From Huiozyma naganishii CBS 8797 (Eukaryota > Ascomycota > Saccharomycetes > Saccharomycetales > Saccharomycetaceae), in NCBI RefSeq assembly GCF_000348985.1, contig NC_035928.1, positions 186,001 through 250,000 on the forward strand: DNA of 64,000 nt, given 5' to 3'. The position numbers and the translations under genes are program-made. This document shows, piece by piece, positions 62,021-64,000 of the stretch. The notes beneath the pieces are model-generated. The model had not been told where the DNA came from. It did not search any database and was given only the letters and a program-made list of their open reading frames with translations. How positions within the stretch are numbered: position 1 is the stretch's first letter; each line of letters opens with the position of its first letter.

Positions 62021-63596
62021 TTGCAGATAACAATCATGTTGGAATTCCGCAGATGAATACAGAAATGCGGTAAGAAGTAAAATTAGAGACGCTACAATTG
62101 AGGTAGTGGTCTCGCCAGCTGTCATTCACGCGTTTTTACCCAGATTCGGTAGTAACGCGTAAAATGAAAGCTAACACAAGCCAAAACATTTCCTCTTTGG
62201 TTAGGAATAGCCGAATAGGAAAAGTTTTGTATCGTGGACGAAGTGGTTTATTCATCTCAGAATTAACCATATAAAAGCACACGATATAGCTCGTTTCTCT
62301 CGAAGAATTTTAGCAAGATTAATATTTGATTTTATATTTTATTTAGAGGTTTCTTTCTCACTACGGTGAGGGCAAGAATTCCTATAATACAGGTTAAACA
62401 ACTACATCCTGAGATGTCTTGGTCCAGAGGAACAACCAACAACAAGCTAAGATCCTTCGAGAGCTTCGATCAAATCAGATATGTCCTCAATCTAATAATT
62501 GAGGCCACAGTATTTTTTAATTTCATGATAAAACAAAAGTACAACCGTATGGAATATATTTCTATTAAATGATCAAAGTGCTCCAAGTAAGTCCTAGATA
62601 ATTCCAATAAAAAGTATATACAGAGTAGTAAATTTAACACTACGTCTTTAAACAATATACTCTGGGAGGAATTTATGCAGCAAAGCGCCTTTTCTAACGT
62701 TTTTTTCAATCTTCGATTAATCTGGCGTTATCTTCCTCAATCACCTAAGGGTAAGCACACTTATAAGTATGTAGATAAACCTGGAAAACGCTCAAAGTTT
62801 ACAGTGTTTTGTAAAATGATGTAGAGACTTAACTCATTTTTCAAATAGATTAAAAATTGCTCGATGAACATTGCAGGGACACTAAAAAAGTCGGGAATGT
62901 ATTGGCCAAATTATTGTATTTGAGAACGTGGAGTTATCAAAAGGGAAATCCATGTTTGATTACAGTGTTATTTACAAACGAAACGACCATGGATGCATTT
63001 CATAGAAGAGTAAAACAAGAAGTGTTGAATTTTTCAGTGGTTTACGACATGCATTTCTCCATGGAAAACGGGATTACCGGGGGATAATATAACAATAATA
63101 CAAATAAAGATCAAAATCAAAAGAAACAGTTTTGACCAAGAAATGTTTAAAATCTGGAATAGAAGCATACACGTCATAGTTTTAATTAAGAAAACTGATA
63201 CAGAATTTATATATAACAAGCCTATGGAAAGATGTTTGCATCATGTCCCACTGTAAACCATGAAAATAAATTAAGCCTTTTCTGGGGTTGATGTAAAACT
63301 TTAACTAGTACCTGCTTGGATAAAAAATATGCAACTAGGAAACTAGTGTATAAGACTCTATGATGTCTCCGATACCTTTATAATCAATATGTAGCTTACT
63401 TACAAGAGGGAATTACACTAGCTTTATTTCTACATGTGACGTAATAGACAACATGGAGAGGTACAGATATATTTTGGAGAAGATCTTGTAGTAGCCTCGA
63501 TCTATGTGGGGCCTAGACACGGAATTGAAAGTGCAAAAAATATAAAGGTCATATCACCATTAAATACAGTTATCAAATACAGGTCTCTCCAAAATT
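62021..63596. other. A+T-rich region with orphan short frames
   Basis: About 1.6 kb. A 76-codon plus-strand frame at 62857-63087 (…LAKLLYLRTWSYQKGNPC…) and a 68-codon one at 62366-62572 are the only open frames of note; neither shows a family signature. Probably relic sequence. Confidence 0.35.
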
Positions 63597-63944
63597 TGTA
63601 ACACTGAACTCACACAGTTCTCAATTACAAGCTCAGGCAATGTTTACACACAACACAACACAAGTGCTCGAAGGATTTTACATCTTGGGGATGCACATAT
63701 CCAAGTCAATGAGGTCTGATCCAACTTCAACAATTATTAAACAAAGGCCACCGATTTCAATTATTGAATTCCGTGTCTTTTCCTATATATCATATCTTTT
63801 TGTATGTCTCTTACATAGAACAAGATACACAAAATTGTTCACTGTTGAACTCTTATAACCCTTAAAGTGTACAAGAGCATGCCTTAGTTTATTCAATATG
63901 GCACACTGAAAAAATATTTTAATAAAAGGCTAAAACATTTTTTC
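63597..63944. repeat. LTR relic of the tRNA-Trp-adjacent family
   Basis: Starts TGTAACACTGAACTCACACA and shares with 29904-30304 the blocks AATGAGGTCTGATCCAACTT, CAATTATT...AAAGGCCAC, TTCACTGTT and ACTCTTATA. It lacks the internal GCAACACGCAAC run of copy 1. Right end uncertain. Confidence 0.55.
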
Positions 63945-64000
63945 TGTAACATGGAACTCACACAGTTTTAATCACAAGACACAGCTCTCATCACGAACTC
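63945..64000. repeat. Start of another LTR of the same family, cut by the window end
   Basis: TGTAACATGGAACTCACACA and the following AATCACAAGACACAGCTCTC match the first 56 bp of the LTR at 29904 closely. It continues outside the window. Confidence 0.65.

Overview
The window is nuclear DNA of a budding yeast in the family Saccharomycetaceae. Three things show this: intron-poor genes whose closest relatives I recognise in Saccharomyces cerevisiae, a spliced PMI40 with GTATGT/TACTAAC signals, and Ty-type retrotransposons. Gene content fits a Kazachstania/Naumovozyma-like species, but I cannot name it. The sequence holds one 100-N assembly gap (13692-13791). S. cerevisiae systematic names quoted below are from memory, not from a search.

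Layout: 1-4.1 kb carries the 3' half of VTC2 and MSH4 (neighbours in S. cerevisiae, YFL004W/YFL003C). 5.3-11.4 kb is a decayed, near full-length Ty1/copia (Ty5-clade) element on the minus strand with two 164-bp LTRs and a third LTR inserted in its pol. 11.4-17.2 kb is gene-poor: a very A+T-rich block, a 1.39-kb sequence present on both sides of the N gap (probably one locus assembled twice), and LTR debris. 17.2-26 kb holds TAE2/RQC2, PMI40, NOP16, a shortened SGN1-like gene and the YIL001W orthologue. 26-30.4 kb is a retroelement graveyard ending in an intron-containing tRNA-Trp gene with an LTR 14 bp upstream. 31-48 kb carries DOT5, TIR3, PDR11 and two tandem MNN1-family mannosyltransferases, the same order as YIL010W-YIL014W. 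49-60.5 kb carries CDC4, a small membrane protein, IES1, HSP12 and MDJ1 (YFL009-YFL016 genes). 60.5-64 kb has only LTR relics and decayed coding fragments.

The main oddity is a 2.28-kb sequence present twice (40033-42320 and 52491-54768, same orientation). The copies are nearly identical, and each encodes an intact 610-residue protein I do not recognise, with a Cys cluster CX2CX6CXC and a long charged helical C-terminal half. No LTR, reverse transcriptase or transposase motif is visible in it. It is the best candidate for an undescribed mobile or amplified gene.

Functional links: PDR11 (sterol import) and TIR3 (anaerobic cell-wall mannoprotein) share a 2.4-kb divergent promoter region with Upc2/AR1-like sites. 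HSP12 and MDJ1 are divergent around a perfect heat-shock element and stress elements. NOP16 has PAC and RRPE ribosome-biogenesis motifs. PMI40 supplies mannose-6-phosphate for the mannosylation pathway in which the two Golgi mannosyltransferases act.
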